DNA from: Batrachochytrium dendrobatidis JAM81
Taxonomy: Eukaryota > Chytridiomycota > Chytridiomycetes > Rhizophydiales
Direction of reading: 5' to 3'
Length of the DNA: 64,000 bases
Assembly (NCBI RefSeq): GCF_000203795.2
Contig: NW_006281109.1
Span: forward strand, 196,001-260,000
The position numbers and the translations under genes were made by a program. Position 1 is the first letter of the stretch. Each line of letters begins with the position of its first letter. This document shows positions 63,555 to 64,000 of the stretch, one piece after another. The notes beneath the pieces are model-generated. The model was not told the DNA's origin. It did not search any database and worked only from the letters and a program-made list of their open reading frames with translations.

Positions 63555-64000
63555 CTAAACCGATTCATCATCATCAGTCTTGTCTCGAGGTGATCCATTC
63601 AATCCACCATATTTTTTCTTTGATCGTTGTTTCTGTTTAGCAACTCGTCTATGATGTTTGTCAAGTTTAACTGCCAGTTTGGATACATCTCCATTAATCT
63701 GCTGATCCAGTTTCAGTAGCAAAAGCTTTCTTGCTTCTCTACGATTGGATGCAAGTTCTCTGAACCTTTGTGTCTATACATGATGGATCGTTGGCAAATT
63801 AGTTGTTGTCAAGGCAATGCATTATCAAACATGAATGTATAAACTGGATTGGATTGATATACAAATTACCTCGACAAATAATCCCGTTGGTGTATGCCAT
63901 AACTGAACAGAATGTTTACACTTGTTAATCTTCTGACCGCCTGGACCAGATCCTTTAGTAAACTTTTCGACCAAATCAGTTTCAACAAGTTGTACTGGCA
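63555..64000 (-). CDS. Mitochondrial release-factor-like GGQ protein (partial)
   Basis: Probable ribosome-rescue factor of the MTRFR (C12orf65)/Rso55 or ICT1 type, hydrolysing peptidyl-tRNA on stalled mitochondrial ribosomes. Two exons are visible, 64000-63870 and 63773-63555, joined in phase; the 5' end lies beyond the window. The first holds the catalytic GSGPGGQKINK loop and HSVQLWHTPTGL, the second TQRFRELASNRREARKLLLLKL, the RF-1 domain helix, and a Lys/Arg-rich tail (KQKQRSKKKY) that in this family binds the ribosome. The upstream sequence that would carry a mitochondrial presequence is not in view. A full-length RF1 is unlikely because the tail ends soon after the GGQ domain, as in rescue factors. 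Confidence 0.88.

Overview
The window is nuclear DNA from an AT-rich, intron-rich, flagellated (zoosporic) fungus, most likely a chytrid. Fungal markers are the Nha1/Sod2-type Na+/H+ antiporter, Tfc3-type TFIIIC subunit, LysM protein and kynurenine aminotransferase. Flagellar markers are an IFT88 homologue and an XRRA1-like LRR protein, neither found in yeasts. A class C (GABA-B-like) receptor also fits early-diverging fungi. There is no sign of bacterial, viral or transposon sequence.

Layout: 3-1277 Rab GTPase (+, 5' end off the window); 2186-4378 Na+/H+ antiporter (+); 4518-5980 mitochondrial phosphate carrier (+); 6870-11429 class C GPCR with a C-terminal PH-like module (+); 11756-12775 single-pass Q-rich membrane protein (+); 13833-19297 giant coiled-coil protein (+); 19689-21663 second coiled-coil protein (+); 21741-22431 secreted LysM protein (-); 22674-23534 UPF0538/C2orf76-like protein (+); 23602-31977 TFIIIC largest subunit with an embedded PHD finger (-); 32520-34605 ATP-grasp-like protein (-); 35561-38602 possible XPF-fold (Zip2/SHOC1-like) protein (-); 39072-40511 mitochondrial double HMG-box protein with an H1-like tail (-); 41331-45427 XRRA1-like protein (-); 46065-46766 secreted, probably GPI-anchored protein (+); 46995-48781 kynurenine aminotransferase (+); 49093-52181 IFT88 (+); 52421-54535 seryl-tRNA synthetase (+); 54847-55923 fibrillarin (-); 56864-57250 membrane protein with a PPxY motif (-); 58157-59667 Ras (-); 60247-60634 small conserved protein (-); 60741-63381 eIF3b (+); 63555-64000 mitochondrial release-factor-like GGQ protein (-, 5' end off the window).

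Exon models were built by hand from splice sites, reading-frame phase and family conservation. For nearly every multi-exon gene the summed exon length is a multiple of three. Most introns are about 60-190 nt, with outliers of 362 nt (eIF3b), 530 nt (phosphate carrier) and 917 nt (Ras).

Many genes are housekeeping: translation (SerRS, eIF3b, fibrillarin, mitochondrial RF), Pol III transcription (TFIIIC) and mitochondria (phosphate carrier, HMG protein). Others serve sensing and surface functions (GPCR, LysM, GPI protein, Ras, Rab) or the flagellum (IFT88, XRRA1-like).

Two window-wide signals stand out. Seven introns in six genes need a GC-AG donor (mostly GCAAGT) to keep frame, roughly one in eleven of those traced. 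A motif TTTACGTGAATAC occurs five times; three copies lie 15-62 nt upstream of a start codon in the direction of transcription, a fourth lies upstream of another gene, and the fifth may mark an unannotated promoter.
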